Origin: Gilliamella sp. wkB171
GTDB lineage: Bacteria > Pseudomonadota > Gammaproteobacteria > Enterobacterales > Orbaceae
Length of the DNA: 64,000 bases
NCBI RefSeq assembly: GCF_001693755.1
Contig: NZ_LYST01000055.1
Span: 149,786 to 213,785 of the forward strand
Direction: 5' to 3'
The notes under the pieces were generated by a model. That model ran no database searches, was not told where the DNA came from, and saw only the letters and a program-made list of their open reading frames with translations. Position 1 is the first letter of the stretch, and each line of letters begins with the position of its first letter. A program made the translations under genes and the position numbers. This document shows, piece by piece, positions 1 to 9,857 of the stretch.

Positions 1-1
1 C

Positions 2-490
2 CCTATTCGTGATAAACAGGCCCAAGATGGATTATGGAAATATCTATTTTCTGGTCACATTATTACCGCCGTATCTGACCATTCTCCTTGTACTTATGAA
101 ATGAAAAATAAAACTAATGCATTTGATGCATGGGGTGGAATTTCGGGTGTACAAAATAATGTCGATATTTTCTTCGATGAAGCGGTGCAAAAACGTGGTA
201 TGTCATTAAAACAGTTTGCCGATATCATCGCTAAAAATCCTGCTGAGCGTTATAACTTACCCACTAAAGGTTCAATTCAGATTGGCAAAGATGCGGATAT
301 TATCTTCATCAAACCGCAATCAAGTTATGTGGTGAGAGCAGAAGATCTTGAATATCGTAACAAATTTAGTCCTTATGTTGGACGACAAATTAACGCACAA
401 GTGGTACGTACGTTATTACGCGGTGAAACAGTTTACAATTTGACTACGGGTATTGAATCGACACCAAAAGGATCATTTATTCGTCGTTAG
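2..490 (+). CDS. allB: Allantoinase, C-terminal part (5' end outside window)
   Basis: Hydrolyses allantoin to allantoate in cytosolic purine-nitrogen catabolism. The frame is open from base 2, so the gene starts upstream of the window; 162 C-terminal residues are seen. The metal-binding Asp of the amidohydrolase barrel lies in VSDHSPC near the start, followed by AWGGISGVQ and the family tail DLEYRNKFSPYVGR, which closely matches E. coli AllB. The next gene is a nucleobase/allantoin-type permease 46 bp downstream on the same strand, so the two probably form an allantoin uptake and degradation operon. The internal ATG at 101 is not the true start. Confidence 0.93.
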   Translation, partial: PIRDKQAQDGLWKYLFSGHIITAVSDHSPCTYEMKNKTNAFDAWGGISGVQNNVDIFFDEAVQKRGMSLKQFADIIAKNPAERYNLPTKGSIQIGKDADIIFIKPQSSYVVRAEDLEYRNKFSPYVGRQINAQVVRTLLRGETVYNLTTGIESTPKGSFIRR

Positions 491-536
491 TTTGAATATA
501 GCGGCGTTAAAAAGTTAAGTACGAAAGGAATAGGTA

Positions 537-1919
537 ATGAATAATAATAGCCCTCAATTATCTAATAACCAATTAAATATTGATAAATCACTATTACCGA
601 AAACACCACAACAGCGTACGGTCAATCCATTGGCATATGCTTTTATGTGGATTGGTGATGGTGTGAATCTTGGCAATATGACCTTAGGCGCCAGTTTAGT
701 TGTTGCCGGTATTGCTACTATGAATATTGTGCAAACTTTTATGGCGGCTTTGATAGCTATTTTAATTATTACCAGTATTTTTGTACTTAATGATCGCTTA
801 GGTTACCGGACCGGTATTCCTTATGTGGTGCAACTTAGGATGTCATTTGGTATAAAAGGTTCGATAATCTCTTCGCTGCTCCGTGGTATTCCTGGTATTG
901 TTTGGTATGGTTTTCAAAGTTGGATTGGTGGCACGGCACTCAATGAAATTATCAAAATTCTATCCAATGAGAGTTTTGATAATGTCTTTATCTGTTTTGT
1001 AGTTTTACAATTTATACAAATTGCGTTATCACTGTATGGCTTTCATGCAATTAAATGGGTTGAGATATTAATATCATTAGTTATTCTATCCGCACTTGTC
1101 TATGCCTTTATTTTGTTACTTCGCAATCATCAAACTGTCATTATTGAAAAATGGATTAATACTGAAGGAACTTGGGGATTACCATTTTTTGGTTTTATTA
1201 TGATGTTTTTAGGTAATTATGCTGCAATATTTTTGAGTGCAGCGGATTATTCACGCGAACTCAAATCAGGTATTAGTAACGGTAAACGCGGACTGTTATA
1301 TTTTGTACCTATCACCATTGCCTATGGATTTGTTATCACAATTGGTGCAATGTTAGCTTCGGTTACAGGGAATAGTAATCCTGTTAAAGCATTTGCTATT
1401 GTTGTGGATAATTCGTATATCACTGTTGCGGTATCGTCATTTATTGTACTTGGGGCGATTGCGGTTAACATGGTGGCAAATATTATTCCACCGGCATATG
1501 TGATTAGTTTATTAACTAAAGTCAAATATAAATCAGCGGTAACGATTACGGGGTTACTCGCCATTGCTTCTTTTCCTTGGATTTTAGTTCAAGACTCATC
1601 AGCCAAAGGCTTAGGTCTGTTTATTTTGATCTATTCTGCGTTTTTAGGACCAATTGTGGCAATTTTACTTGTAGAGTATTATCTATTAAGGCGCCAACAA
1701 GTCGATATTAATGAACTCTATAATAAAAATGGTCAATTTGCAGGTTTTAATAAAGCTGCTATTTTAGCAATGCTTATTGGCTCGGCTGCGGCGTTTTGTG
1801 AAGTAAGTTTATCGTGGCTAATTGGCTTTTTTGTTGGTGGATTAAGTTATATTCTATTAACAAAATATGCCTTTAAACAATCACCGTTTAGAAAAGGTAC
1901 TATTTTTGAAAAAAAGTAA
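537..1919 (+). CDS. NCS1-family permease, probable allantoin/nucleobase transporter
   Basis: Inner-membrane protein of 460 residues with about 12 hydrophobic segments. The N-terminus has the NCS1 signature region (LLPKTPQQRTVNPLAYAFMW, then IGDGVNLGNM), and VQLRMSFGIKGSIISSLLRG corresponds to the conserved NCS1 segment after TM2. The start has an AAGGAATAGGTA ribosome binding site just upstream. It lies directly behind allantoinase, so allantoin is the likeliest substrate (AllP/YbbW-like). NCS1 members also carry cytosine, uracil or hydantoins, and similarity to AllP is only moderate, so the substrate is inferred from context. Confidence 0.82.
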   Translation: MNNNSPQLSNNQLNIDKSLLPKTPQQRTVNPLAYAFMWIGDGVNLGNMTLGASLVVAGIATMNIVQTFMAALIAILIITSIFVLNDRLGYRTGIPYVVQLRMSFGIKGSIISSLLRGIPGIVWYGFQSWIGGTALNEIIKILSNESFDNVFICFVVLQFIQIALSLYGFHAIKWVEILISLVILSALVYAFILLLRNHQTVIIEKWINTEGTWGLPFFGFIMMFLGNYAAIFLSAADYSRELKSGISNGKRGLLYFVPITIAYGFVITIGAMLASVTGNSNPVKAFAIVVDNSYITVAVSSFIVLGAIAVNMVANIIPPAYVISLLTKVKYKSAVTITGLLAIASFPWILVQDSSAKGLGLFILIYSAFLGPIVAILLVEYYLLRRQQVDINELYNKNGQFAGFNKAAILAMLIGSAAAFCEVSLSWLIGFFVGGLSYILLTKYAFKQSPFRKGTIFEKK

Positions 1920-1936
1920 ATTAAGTGAAATTGAAT

Positions 1937-1962
1937 GATGATCATTACTGATAATGATCATC
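1937..1962 (+). terminator. Hairpin terminator after the permease gene
   Basis: Perfect 11-bp inverted repeat (1937-1947 with 1952-1962) and a 4-nt loop, followed by TTTATT. It lies 17 bp after the permease stop and before the convergent flhA, so it may stop transcripts from both sides. The stem is AT-rich, so its efficiency is uncertain. Confidence 0.6.
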
Positions 1963-2036
1963 TTTATTAACTCAGTTATTCGTTAGCGACTTGAGCGAGT
2001 CATACTAATTTTAATGCTTATTTGTGTTATGTTCCA

Positions 2037-4124
2037 TTAGCTATTGCCAATTTGGCATGTCACCTTAATTTCTCGATTATCAGTAATTTCAAGATTAGAT
2101 AATACCGCCAATTGTGGAAAATTAGGTCGCAAAAACTGTGATAGCATCAGCCTTAGTGAATGGTTAACTAATAATACTGGTGGTGCACCGATTGCTTCTT
2201 GTTGGTGAAGTGCTTGTTTAAGTTGTTCAATGATCTGCTCAGCAAGCCCTGGTTCAACATGGCTAGTATTTTGCATGGCTTGCAGTAATAAACGTTCTAA
2301 GTTGATATCTAAGCCAATCACCTCGATTGGATTGTTACCTGCAAACCATTGTTGTGTGATGACTCTACCTAAAGCAATCCTGACTATACTCAATAATTGA
2401 TAAACATCATTTTGATTTGGCGCGTTTTCACAAATAGTTTCAATAATAGTGCGCATATCACGAATCGAAACTTTTTCCGCTATTAAATTTTGTAGTATTT
2501 TATGAAAGGTTGTTAACGTTACAACCTCAGGAATAAAATCTTCAACTAACTTAGGTACCTCTTGTTTCAGACGGTCAAGTAGTTCTTGTGTCTCTAATCT
2601 ACCTAATAATTCGCTCGCAAATTGTTGTAGTAAGTGGTTAAAATGTGTGGCAATCATGGTACTGGTATCGACAACGGTATAACCTAATATTTGTGCATTT
2701 TCTTTATTGCTTTCATCTATCCATATTGCTGGTAAACCAAAAGCCGGCTCGGTTGTTGCAATACCATCAATGGTTTCTACCACTTTACCTGGATTGATTG
2801 CCAACCATTTATTATTCATAATTTCACCTTGCCCAATTTCGCCACCTTTTATAAATAATTTGTATTGGTAAGGGGCTAAGGACAAATTGTCACGAATATG
2901 TACTTGAGGCGGTAAAAATCCAAAAGTTTGTGCAAATTTTTTACGTAAACTGCGTATTCGACCAAGTAATTCGCCATTTTGTGCTTGATCAACCATTGGA
3001 ATCAGTCCATATCCGACTTCCATCGCTAAAGTATCTTCAATATTGACATCCGACCAAGACGCTTCAATATTACTTGGTGTAGTGGCATCGACATTGACTT
3101 TTTTGGTTTGTTGTTTAACCTCATTTTTTTTATATTTAGCTAACCACCAAGCAATAGCCAATAATAGACCGGTAAACAATAAAAACACTAAATTTGGCAT
3201 ACCAGGAATCAAACCAAGTAGCCCTATCACAGCCGCTGTTAAAATTAATACTTGTGGATTTTTAAATAACTGGTTGAGCATCTGCTCACTAATATTTTCT
3301 TGCGAGCTAACTCTAGTTACAATCACGCCTGCGGCGGTTGAAATAATCAGTGAGGGAATTTGAGCGACTAAACCATCACCAATGGTTAGTAAGACATAAG
3401 TTTTACTGGCATCAGCAAGTGTCATGTCATGTTGCATAATACCTACCATTAAACCACCAATAATGGTAATGGCCATGATTAATAAGCCGGCAATGGCATC
3501 ACCACGGACAAATTTACTGGCACCATCCATCGAACCATAAAAATCGGCTTCTTGCGTGACTTCGGCTCGGCGCGCTTTGGCTTCGTCTTCACCAATTAAT
3601 CCAGCATTAAGATCAGCATCAATTGCCATTTGTTTACCGGGCATACCGTCTAGTGCAAAACGTGCACCCACTTCGGCTATACGCCCAGCCCCTTTAGTGA
3701 TAACCATAAAGTTAATAATCACCAAAATAATAAACACCACAATACCGATAGCAAAATTGCCACCAACCAAGAAATGGCCAAAGGCCTCAATAACTCGCCC
3801 TGCGGCGGCACTGCCTGTATGACCTTTTAATAATACAACGCGAGTTGACGCAACATTCAACGATAATCGCAATAAGGTGGCAAAAAGTAAAACAGTTGGA
3901 AAGGCGGCAAAATCAAGTACTCGTTTAGTAAATAACGCAACAATTAAAATAATAATCGACAAAGCAATGTTAAAGGTAAAAAACAGATCTAATACAAATG
4001 CCGGTAAGGGTAATACCATCATCGATAGTATTAATAAAATCAGTAATGGACCGGCTAATATTTGATAATGACCAGTTTTTAATGCATTTATTGATAATAT
4101 ATTGAGTAATTTAGATTTAATCAT
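2037..4124 (-). CDS. flhA: Flagellar export gate protein FlhA
   Basis: Large subunit of the flagellar type III export gate, 695 residues, usual length. The N-terminal half has about eight membrane segments. The FHIPEP family signature is visible as EVGARFALDGMPGKQMAIDA around residues 150-170. The soluble C-terminal half forms the cytoplasmic ring that docks chaperone-substrate complexes. It follows flhB by 17 bp on the same strand, as in enterobacteria, but no flhE follows. The next gene is the convergent permease. Confidence 0.98.
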   Translation of the reverse strand: MIKSKLLNILSINALKTGHYQILAGPLLILLILSMMVLPLPAFVLDLFFTFNIALSIIILIVALFTKRVLDFAAFPTVLLFATLLRLSLNVASTRVVLLKGHTGSAAAGRVIEAFGHFLVGGNFAIGIVVFIILVIINFMVITKGAGRIAEVGARFALDGMPGKQMAIDADLNAGLIGEDEAKARRAEVTQEADFYGSMDGASKFVRGDAIAGLLIMAITIIGGLMVGIMQHDMTLADASKTYVLLTIGDGLVAQIPSLIISTAAGVIVTRVSSQENISEQMLNQLFKNPQVLILTAAVIGLLGLIPGMPNLVFLLFTGLLLAIAWWLAKYKKNEVKQQTKKVNVDATTPSNIEASWSDVNIEDTLAMEVGYGLIPMVDQAQNGELLGRIRSLRKKFAQTFGFLPPQVHIRDNLSLAPYQYKLFIKGGEIGQGEIMNNKWLAINPGKVVETIDGIATTEPAFGLPAIWIDESNKENAQILGYTVVDTSTMIATHFNHLLQQFASELLGRLETQELLDRLKQEVPKLVEDFIPEVVTLTTFHKILQNLIAEKVSIRDMRTIIETICENAPNQNDVYQLLSIVRIALGRVITQQWFAGNNPIEVIGLDINLERLLLQAMQNTSHVEPGLAEQIIEQLKQALHQQEAIGAPPVLLVNHSLRLMLSQFLRPNFPQLAVLSNLEITDNREIKVTCQIGNS

Positions 4125-4141
4125 AAAAATAGTGATTGCCT

Positions 4142-5272
4142 TTATTTATTTTCAGATAAAAAATCGGGTATAGGTAAGTTATTGGGTTTTGCTGGCTTGT
4201 TGCCGCCATGTTTACGCCAATGTTTTAATTGATACACCCAAGCTAAAATTTGCGCTACAGCGGTATAAAGTTCAGTCGGAATAGTTTGACCAATTTCACC
4301 GTGACGATATAACGCGCGAGCAAGTGGTGGTGCTTCTAATTGTGGAATATCATGTTCACTGGCGATTTCTTTAATCCGTAAAGCCGTGTTATCGGTGCCT
4401 TTGGCGAGTAATTTAGGGGCTGCCATGGTTTTTTCATCATATTGTAAAGCCACAGCATAATGGGTTGGATTGGTGATAATAACATTTGCTTTACTCACAT
4501 CGTTCATCATTCGGCGCCTTGCCATCGCTTGTTGCACTTGACGAATGCGCCCTTTGATTTGCGGATTGCCCTCTTGCTCTTTAAACTCATCTTTAATTTC
4601 TTGTTTCGACATGCGCAATTTTTTTAAATTGCTCCATATTTGATAAAAAATATCAAACCCCACCATTGGAATTAAAGATATAACGGCAAATAACCCACAA
4701 ATCATAATTAATTGTGCGGCTTTTGCTAACGCATTGCTCAAATACATGTTGGGCAATGCGAGTATAGTAGAAAATTGGTGTAATAAAAAAAGTGCGCATG
4801 CAGCAGAAATTAACACTACTTTAAGGATAGATTTGAGTAATTCAGAAAAAATTTTCGTACTAAATAATCGACCGAATCCGGCAATTGGATTGAGTTTTTT
4901 AAAATTAGGTTTAATTGATTGCAAACTAAATAGTAAACCACCAATACAAAGCGGCGCTAGGATAGCTACAATCACTAAACCTAAAAAAATCGGCAAAATA
5001 GACCAAAAACCGGCTGTGAATAAATTAACCAAATTAAAAATGATTAGTTTATCATCCAAAACATGATTAGACACTTTCATTGCTGTTTTGATAATAACGA
5101 TTAAATTGCCAACTAAATTGGCACCGATCATCGCAAATAGCGTAATACCTACCAGTAATATGATTAACGAAGTTAGTTCACGCGATCGCGGAATCTGACC
5201 CTTTTCTTTAGCTTTTTTGATTTTACTATCTGTGGGTTGTTCGCTTTTATCTAAATCACTGTCGTCAGCCAT
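4142..5272 (-). CDS. flhB: Flagellar export switch protein FlhB
   Basis: Export-gate protein that switches substrate specificity from rod/hook to filament proteins. It has 376 residues: a charged N-terminus, four membrane segments, and a cytoplasmic domain with the self-cleavage motif NPTH (in VIITNPTHYAVAL, about residue 268). The intact motif means the switch with FliK should work. It heads the flhBA unit. A 9-bp inverted repeat (5288-5296 with 5352-5360) lies in the spacer upstream. Confidence 0.98.
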   Translation of the reverse strand: MADDSDLDKSEQPTDSKIKKAKEKGQIPRSRELTSLIILLVGITLFAMIGANLVGNLIVIIKTAMKVSNHVLDDKLIIFNLVNLFTAGFWSILPIFLGLVIVAILAPLCIGGLLFSLQSIKPNFKKLNPIAGFGRLFSTKIFSELLKSILKVVLISAACALFLLHQFSTILALPNMYLSNALAKAAQLIMICGLFAVISLIPMVGFDIFYQIWSNLKKLRMSKQEIKDEFKEQEGNPQIKGRIRQVQQAMARRRMMNDVSKANVIITNPTHYAVALQYDEKTMAAPKLLAKGTDNTALRIKEIASEHDIPQLEAPPLARALYRHGEIGQTIPTELYTAVAQILAWVYQLKHWRKHGGNKPAKPNNLPIPDFLSENK

Positions 5273-5404
5273 ATTGAGCTTAAATAAAATTTAGGGGATA
5301 AGAATAGTGACAGTATGAACTCAACTCGAAAAAGTTATTGGCTAGAAAAGACCCTAAATTACGGGGTATTTATCGCGTTTACTAACACATAATACCTTTT
5401 ATCA

Positions 5405-5839
5405 CTAAACTTTGGCGCGTTTTGATGAAATAATTTCGGTCTGTTGATAACCGTGATTAGTATAAACAACCGGATTATTAATGCTTTTTAGATAATCAAT
5501 TGACTGTTGTGTTAAGTTCATACGTTTTTGAATAATCATGCCATTTTCGCGATTAATCAGCGCTAATTGTTGTGTAGTATTAACAATAAATTGCCATTTA
5601 TCAGCAAGTTTCGCTTTTTCACTATAAGGTGATTGGATATTATGCTGTTTGCTAAATTTTATGCGCTTTTCATCGAGTAATTTTAACTCAATGAGTAGTT
5701 GATTTTTTTGGTTAATAACTTCATTGAGTTGATTGATAGCACTATTTTCAATCAATATTTGCTGTTCATTGTTAAGAACGTCGGATAATGTTTGCAACAT
5801 AATGATGACGTTATCTAAAATGTTGTCTAATTCTAACAT
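5405..5839 (-). CDS. flgN: FlgN, chaperone for FlgK and FlgL
   Basis: Cytosolic export chaperone for the hook-filament junction proteins. It has 144 residues, almost entirely helical, with the heptad-like N-terminal half (LDNILDNVIIMLQTLSDVLN) typical of the FlgN family; sequence conservation is low, as usual for this family. It lies 23 bp after flgM, the same flgMN pair as in E. coli. A GGGAA ribosome binding site precedes the ATG. Confidence 0.88.
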   Translation of the reverse strand: MLELDNILDNVIIMLQTLSDVLNNEQQILIENSAINQLNEVINQKNQLLIELKLLDEKRIKFSKQHNIQSPYSEKAKLADKWQFIVNTTQQLALINRENGMIIQKRMNLTQQSIDYLKSINNPVVYTNHGYQQTEIISSKRAKV

Positions 5840-5862
5840 TTTTATTTCCCTTCAGTTTTGAA

Positions 5863-6162
5863 TTAGCTTTTAATATCTTCAATAGTTTGTTGAATCAACG
5901 CATCTGCAATTTTACTTGGATTAATCACTAAACTACCGTTGCTAATTGCCTGCTTTATTGTCTTTATTTTTTCGATATCAATATCGTTCTCACTGCACTG
6001 CAATTGCGCCATAACATGTTGACTTAATCTTAAGTCAGCACAGGTAGTTGAATGATGTTTTTCTGGTACAGATGCCTTTGGATTTTTTTGTTGTTCATTG
6101 ATTACCTCACGGCTGAGTAGTCCCGATATTGTTGTCACCAATTTAGTTGCATCTATACTCAT
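5863..6162 (-). CDS. flgM: FlgM, anti-sigma-28 factor
   Basis: Holds FliA inactive until the hook is complete and FlgM is exported. It has 99 residues. The sigma-binding C-terminal half is recognisable: DIDIEKIKTIKQAISNGSL, then NPSKIADALIQ. The N-terminal export region is disordered and polar. A sigma-28 promoter directly upstream (6211-6237) gives the usual feedback, in which FliA drives its own inhibitor. The class II read-through from flgA known in Salmonella is also possible, because flgA lies just upstream on the same strand. Confidence 0.93.
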   Translation of the reverse strand: MSIDATKLVTTISGLLSREVINEQQKNPKASVPEKHHSTTCADLRLSQHVMAQLQCSENDIDIEKIKTIKQAISNGSLVINPSKIADALIQQTIEDIKS

Positions 6163-6210
6163 GTCATACCTTTAATTGAAGTTCAAATTTAAATGATTTG
6201 TTTAATGTTA

Positions 6211-6237
6211 TTATCGGCAAAAATTTGAAAATCATTA
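6211..6237 (-). promoter_or_regulatory. Sigma-28 (FliA) promoter of flgMN
   Basis: Reading the minus strand: TAATGATT (6230-6237), 11-nt spacer, GCCGATAA (6211-6218). This compares with the enterobacterial consensus TAAAGTTT-N11-GCCGATAA; the -10 element is a perfect match. It lies in the 82-bp gap between flgA and flgM. Confidence 0.85.
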
Positions 6238-6244
6238 ATTTTAT

Positions 6245-6904
6245 TTATTGATTAATTGTTATACCTTGCTCACTGACAATACCTTCAACAATCGTGCCAG
6301 TATTGAGTTTAACGTGAATATAATCACCTTGAGCGCCATTAGCCAACGTTTTACCTTTAGTTGCCACTAAGTAACCATCTCCATTGATGATCACTTTAAC
6401 CTGTTGTCCGGCCTTAACCTGCCAGTGTCTTTTAAGCATTGAAGTTTTTATGGGTTCTTGTGGATCGATATGCCGTATTGCAATATGGTTAATAATTTGG
6501 CTTTTATCTAAAATGATTGTGGCTGGGAGTTTGTCTAATTGACCAGATTGCTCTGTTATGTGCTGTTCTGTAATTTTTGTATCGGCATTTATTGCTTGAT
6601 TGGCAACAATATAACTGCCAACCACATCCACATATAGTTGGATATATTTGGTTTGATTTTTACATTTTGCACTCAGGGTAAGGTTGCCCCATAGTTTGTT
6701 TTTACTCAGTAATTTTAATGTTGGTTTACGACAGTTTAAATCAGGTTGAGCGGCTAGATAGCGAATCCCAATATGATCGATTTTTTTATCTTGCAATTGT
6801 TCCGAAATAAAATGATGGATCTGATTATCAAGTACATCAGCAAACGATGTTTTCCAGCCTAATAGTATAAAAATGCAAAATATCAATCTAATAAAAAATG
6901 TCAT
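6245..6904 (-). CDS. flgA: FlgA, periplasmic P-ring chaperone
   Basis: Assists assembly of FlgI into the P-ring. It has 219 residues with a clear signal peptide (FFIRLIFCIFILLGW, cleavage near SFA). The C-terminal SAF-like half includes QPIKTSMLKRHWQVKAGQQV and ends with GTIVEGIVSEQG, as in FlgA proteins. It is divergent from flgB across a 155-bp spacer that should carry the FlhDC-dependent promoters of both units; no sigma-28 site is seen there. Confidence 0.94.
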   Translation of the reverse strand: MTFFIRLIFCIFILLGWKTSFADVLDNQIHHFISEQLQDKKIDHIGIRYLAAQPDLNCRKPTLKLLSKNKLWGNLTLSAKCKNQTKYIQLYVDVVGSYIVANQAINADTKITEQHITEQSGQLDKLPATIILDKSQIINHIAIRHIDPQEPIKTSMLKRHWQVKAGQQVKVIINGDGYLVATKGKTLANGAQGDYIHVKLNTGTIVEGIVSEQGITINQ

Positions 6905-7059
6905 AGTTACTTGTTTTTAAAATTATTTATGGCCAAATTTTACTGTATGTGTAAATGGTTTGAATGTTGAAATAAGGACAATTTTTGGTGTTATTTGTAC
7001 GATGATTTTTTTTTGATTCACTTAAAATTCAAAACATCAATAAAGGTGAGATGATTTTT

Positions 7060-7470
7060 ATGCTGAATAAATTAGATACATTTGTGAATTTTCATCAACA
7101 AGCATTAAATATACGTGAAACACGTCAACAGATTTTAGCTGCAAATATTGCTAACAGTGATACGCCGCATTATCAGGCTAGAGATATTGATTTTAATGCT
7201 GAATTAAACAAAGCACTGAATAATCAAAATAATATTAATGGCGTAAAACTGCAAGTGACTAACAAAAATCATATTGCAATTCAATCACCTATAACAACGA
7301 ATACCAATCTTCTTTATCGTATTGCTTATCAAGCTTCGGCTGATGGGAATACTGTTGAAATGGATCAAGAGCGCACGGAATTTATCGACAACACGATTCA
7401 TTATCAAAGCAATTTAACCTTTTTGGGTGAACAATTTAAGAATGTAATGTCAGTATTACAGCAAGGATAA
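7060..7470 (+). CDS. flgB: FlgB, proximal rod protein
   Basis: Rod subunit of the flagellar basal body, 136 residues. The N-terminal motif [18 protein letters not shown] is characteristic. An ATG at 7051 is also in frame, but the AAGGTGAG ribosome binding site at 7043-7050 abuts it and sits 9 nt before 7060, so 7060 is chosen. It is first in the flgBCDEFGHIJ operon and exported without a cleaved signal. Confidence 0.96.
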   Translation: MLNKLDTFVNFHQQALNIRETRQQILAANIANSDTPHYQARDIDFNAELNKALNNQNNINGVKLQVTNKNHIAIQSPITTNTNLLYRIAYQASADGNTVEMDQERTEFIDNTIHYQSNLTFLGEQFKNVMSVLQQG

Positions 7471-7478
7471 CAACAGAT

Positions 7479-7883
7479 ATGAGTTTCTCTATTTTTTCAA
7501 TTTCAGCTTCAGCCTTAATGGCGCAAACGCAGCGGATGAATGTCAGTGCCAGTAACCTTGCTAATGCTGACAGTGTGACAAGTACTTCAGGTCAAGCTTA
7601 TCGTGCTAAACAGGTGGTGTTTAGTGTTGATCATCAGGGCTATCAAAATCACATTGCTGGTGTAAAAGTTACCCAAGTTATTGATGATCCTACTCCGATG
7701 AATTTAGTTTACGAACCTCATCATCCACTGGCTGATGAGCAAGGTTACATTCAAAAACCTAATGTCGATATTGTCGGTGAAATGGTTAATACGATTTCGG
7801 CTTCACGCAGTTATCAAGCAAATGTAGAAGTCATAAATACGGTAAAAAGTTTAATGTTAAAAACACTGACCTTAGGACAATAG
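7479..7883 (+). CDS. flgC: FlgC, proximal rod protein
   Basis: Rod subunit, 134 residues. The N-terminal flagellar rod motif ([15 protein letters not shown]) and the C-terminal helix ([20 protein letters not shown]) that packs into the axial structure are both present. It starts 8 bp after flgB and has the usual length for the family. Confidence 0.97.
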   Translation: MSFSIFSISASALMAQTQRMNVSASNLANADSVTSTSGQAYRAKQVVFSVDHQGYQNHIAGVKVTQVIDDPTPMNLVYEPHHPLADEQGYIQKPNVDIVGEMVNTISASRSYQANVEVINTVKSLMLKTLTLGQ

Positions 7884-7896
7884 TAAGGAGTCATTT

Positions 7897-8616
7897 ATGG
7901 GGGTGTCTAACGTACCTGTTTCGGAATCATCAACAATAAAAAGCCCACAATCCATGCAAAAAAGTGCAGCGGAAGCAAATTCAAGTAAAGAGTTGCAAGA
8001 TAACTTCTTAACGCTGCTTATTGCTCAAATGAAGAATCAAGATCCAACTAATCCAATGGATAACAGCCAATTAACTTCGCAGCTAGCTCAAATTAATACT
8101 TTAGCTGGCATTGAAAGGTTAAACACAACATTAGGGGTAGTATCTGGTCAAATTGACGACAGTCTTTCTGTAAATGCCAGTAACCTGATTGGTAAAGGTG
8201 TAATGGTGCCAGGTAATAAAATTTTGGTTGCTACCTCAGAACAAGATGAAAGCGGTGGTGAGCGCGAAACCATTACCACACCATTTGGTTTTGAATTAGC
8301 ACGTGATGCAGATTCTGTTGTTATCACCATTAAAGATGAAAATGGTAATGTGGTGCGTGAAGTTGATTTAGGTTCGATTTCAGCTGGGGTGAGCTCTTTT
8401 ACTTGGGATGGTGAACTTAATGATGGAACAACTGCACCGGATGGCAGTTATACATTTACAGTTAAGGCGACAAGCGATGGGCAAAGTGTATCGTCAACAT
8501 CACTATCTTATTCTGTCGTTTATGGTGTTATAAATAGTCAAGTGAATAATAAAGTCTTACTTGATTTAGGCATACTTGGTTCAATTAGTATTGACGAAGT
8601 TCGTCAAATTCTTTAG
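7897..8616 (+). CDS. flgD: FlgD, hook cap protein
   Basis: Scaffold for hook assembly, 239 residues. The conserved N-terminal segment DNFLTLLIAQMKNQDPTNPM is clear, followed by the FlgD Ig-like region containing FTWDGELNDGTTAPDGSYTF. A TAAGGAG ribosome binding site overlaps the flgC stop. It is in the rod-hook operon, 13 bp after flgC. Confidence 0.98.
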   Translation: MGVSNVPVSESSTIKSPQSMQKSAAEANSSKELQDNFLTLLIAQMKNQDPTNPMDNSQLTSQLAQINTLAGIERLNTTLGVVSGQIDDSLSVNASNLIGKGVMVPGNKILVATSEQDESGGERETITTPFGFELARDADSVVITIKDENGNVVREVDLGSISAGVSSFTWDGELNDGTTAPDGSYTFTVKATSDGQSVSSTSLSYSVVYGVINSQVNNKVLLDLGILGSISIDEVRQIL

Positions 8617-8631
8617 GGAGATAAAGTTTAT

Positions 8632-9843
8632 ATGGGATTTTCTCAAGCAATTAGCGGAATGAATGCCGCATCAAAACAGTTAGATGTTATTGGTAATAAT
8701 ATTGCTAACTCTGCAACGGTAGGCTTTAAAAGTGCAAGTATTTCATTTGCCGATATTTATGCTGGCTCAAAAGTTGGTATGGGCGTAAAAGTGGCGGCTG
8801 TCATGCAAAACTTTAATGATGGCACCGCCACTTCAACCAATAATAGTTTAGATGTTGCTATTTCGGGCAATGGTTTTTTTCGCTTAGTGGATAGTAGTGG
8901 TCAAGTTTACTATACCCGTAATGGTCAATTTCAATTAGATGCTGAGCGTAATATTATTTCTGCTGATGGTTTGCAATTAACAGGTTATCTGGCTACAGGT
9001 ACACCGCCTAAAGTACAACAGGGTAGTGCACCAGGCCCACTTAAAATTTCACAAGAAATGTTAAATGCTTCGGCTACAACCAAAGCATCGTTACAAACCA
9101 ATTTGAATTCAAACAGCAAAATACCTGAAAAACAACCTGTCAATGCGCTTGATGCTGATACGTTCAATTATTCCACAACTATTACTACTTATGATTCATT
9201 GGGTAATCAACGTAATGTTCAGCTTTTTTATGTCAAAACTGCCGACAATCAATGGGACGTGCATTATATTGATGGTAGTGATCCGAGCAGTAATTTACAA
9301 AAAATTGGGCAGATGGAGTTTGATTCATCCGGAAAACTCATTAGCAATCCTGAAATGACGATTAATATTAAAGGGCTTAACGGATCTGCTGATAATACCT
9401 TTACTTTATCATTAGCTAATAGCTCACAACAAAATATGGGTAAAGAATTGGGCAGCATTAAAACGCCTGTGGTTGATGGTTATGCACCGGGTGATTTAGT
9501 CGGTTACAGTATTAGTGATGATGGTTCGATTTATGGTATCTATTCTAATCAACAAACGATGTTGCTTGGCCAAATTGCGATGGCTGATTTTGCCAATGTC
9601 AATGGATTGGAATCAGCCGGTAACAATAACTGGCGCTCAACCATTAATTCTGGTGCTGAAGTGCTGGGTATTGCAAATTCGGGGACTTTAGGTGCATTAA
9701 CCAGTGGCGCAGTTGAGTCATCAAATGTTGATATGAGCCAAGAATTGGTCAATATGATTGTTGCTCAACGTAACTACCAATCTAATTCACAAACAATTAA
9801 GACTCAAGATCAGATCTTAAATACACTAGTGAATCTTCGTTAA
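8632..9843 (+). CDS. flgE: FlgE, hook protein
   Basis: Structural subunit of the hook, 403 residues, usual length. N-terminal motif GNNIANSATVGFKSASISF, the FlgE insert domain in the middle, and the C-terminal axial helix (SNVDMSQELVNMIVAQRNYQ) are all present. AGGGAG ribosome binding site 10 nt before the ATG. It lies between the hook cap and the distal rod genes, as in enterobacteria. Confidence 0.98.
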   Translation: MGFSQAISGMNAASKQLDVIGNNIANSATVGFKSASISFADIYAGSKVGMGVKVAAVMQNFNDGTATSTNNSLDVAISGNGFFRLVDSSGQVYYTRNGQFQLDAERNIISADGLQLTGYLATGTPPKVQQGSAPGPLKISQEMLNASATTKASLQTNLNSNSKIPEKQPVNALDADTFNYSTTITTYDSLGNQRNVQLFYVKTADNQWDVHYIDGSDPSSNLQKIGQMEFDSSGKLISNPEMTINIKGLNGSADNTFTLSLANSSQQNMGKELGSIKTPVVDGYAPGDLVGYSISDDGSIYGIYSNQQTMLLGQIAMADFANVNGLESAGNNNWRSTINSGAEVLGIANSGTLGALTSGAVESSNVDMSQELVNMIVAQRNYQSNSQTIKTQDQILNTLVNLR

Positions 9844-9857
9844 TATAAAGGTTATTT

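Noticed and set aside
1322..1564. Minus-strand ORF inside the NCS1 permease gene
   Set aside because: Lies antisense to a well-conserved membrane protein and shows no family motif; a shadow frame. The same applies to the other long antisense frames over flhA, fusA, rpsG and ybaL.
5288..5360. 9-bp inverted repeat upstream of flhB as an operator or attenuator
   Set aside because: The arms are 55 nt apart with no stable inner structure, no following T-run and no matching regulator motif; left as a note only.
6905..7059. Sigma-28 promoter between flgA and flgB
   Set aside because: Strings such as TAAA occur, but no CCGAT-type -10 at 11-nt spacing on either strand; these operons are expected to be FlhDC-dependent.
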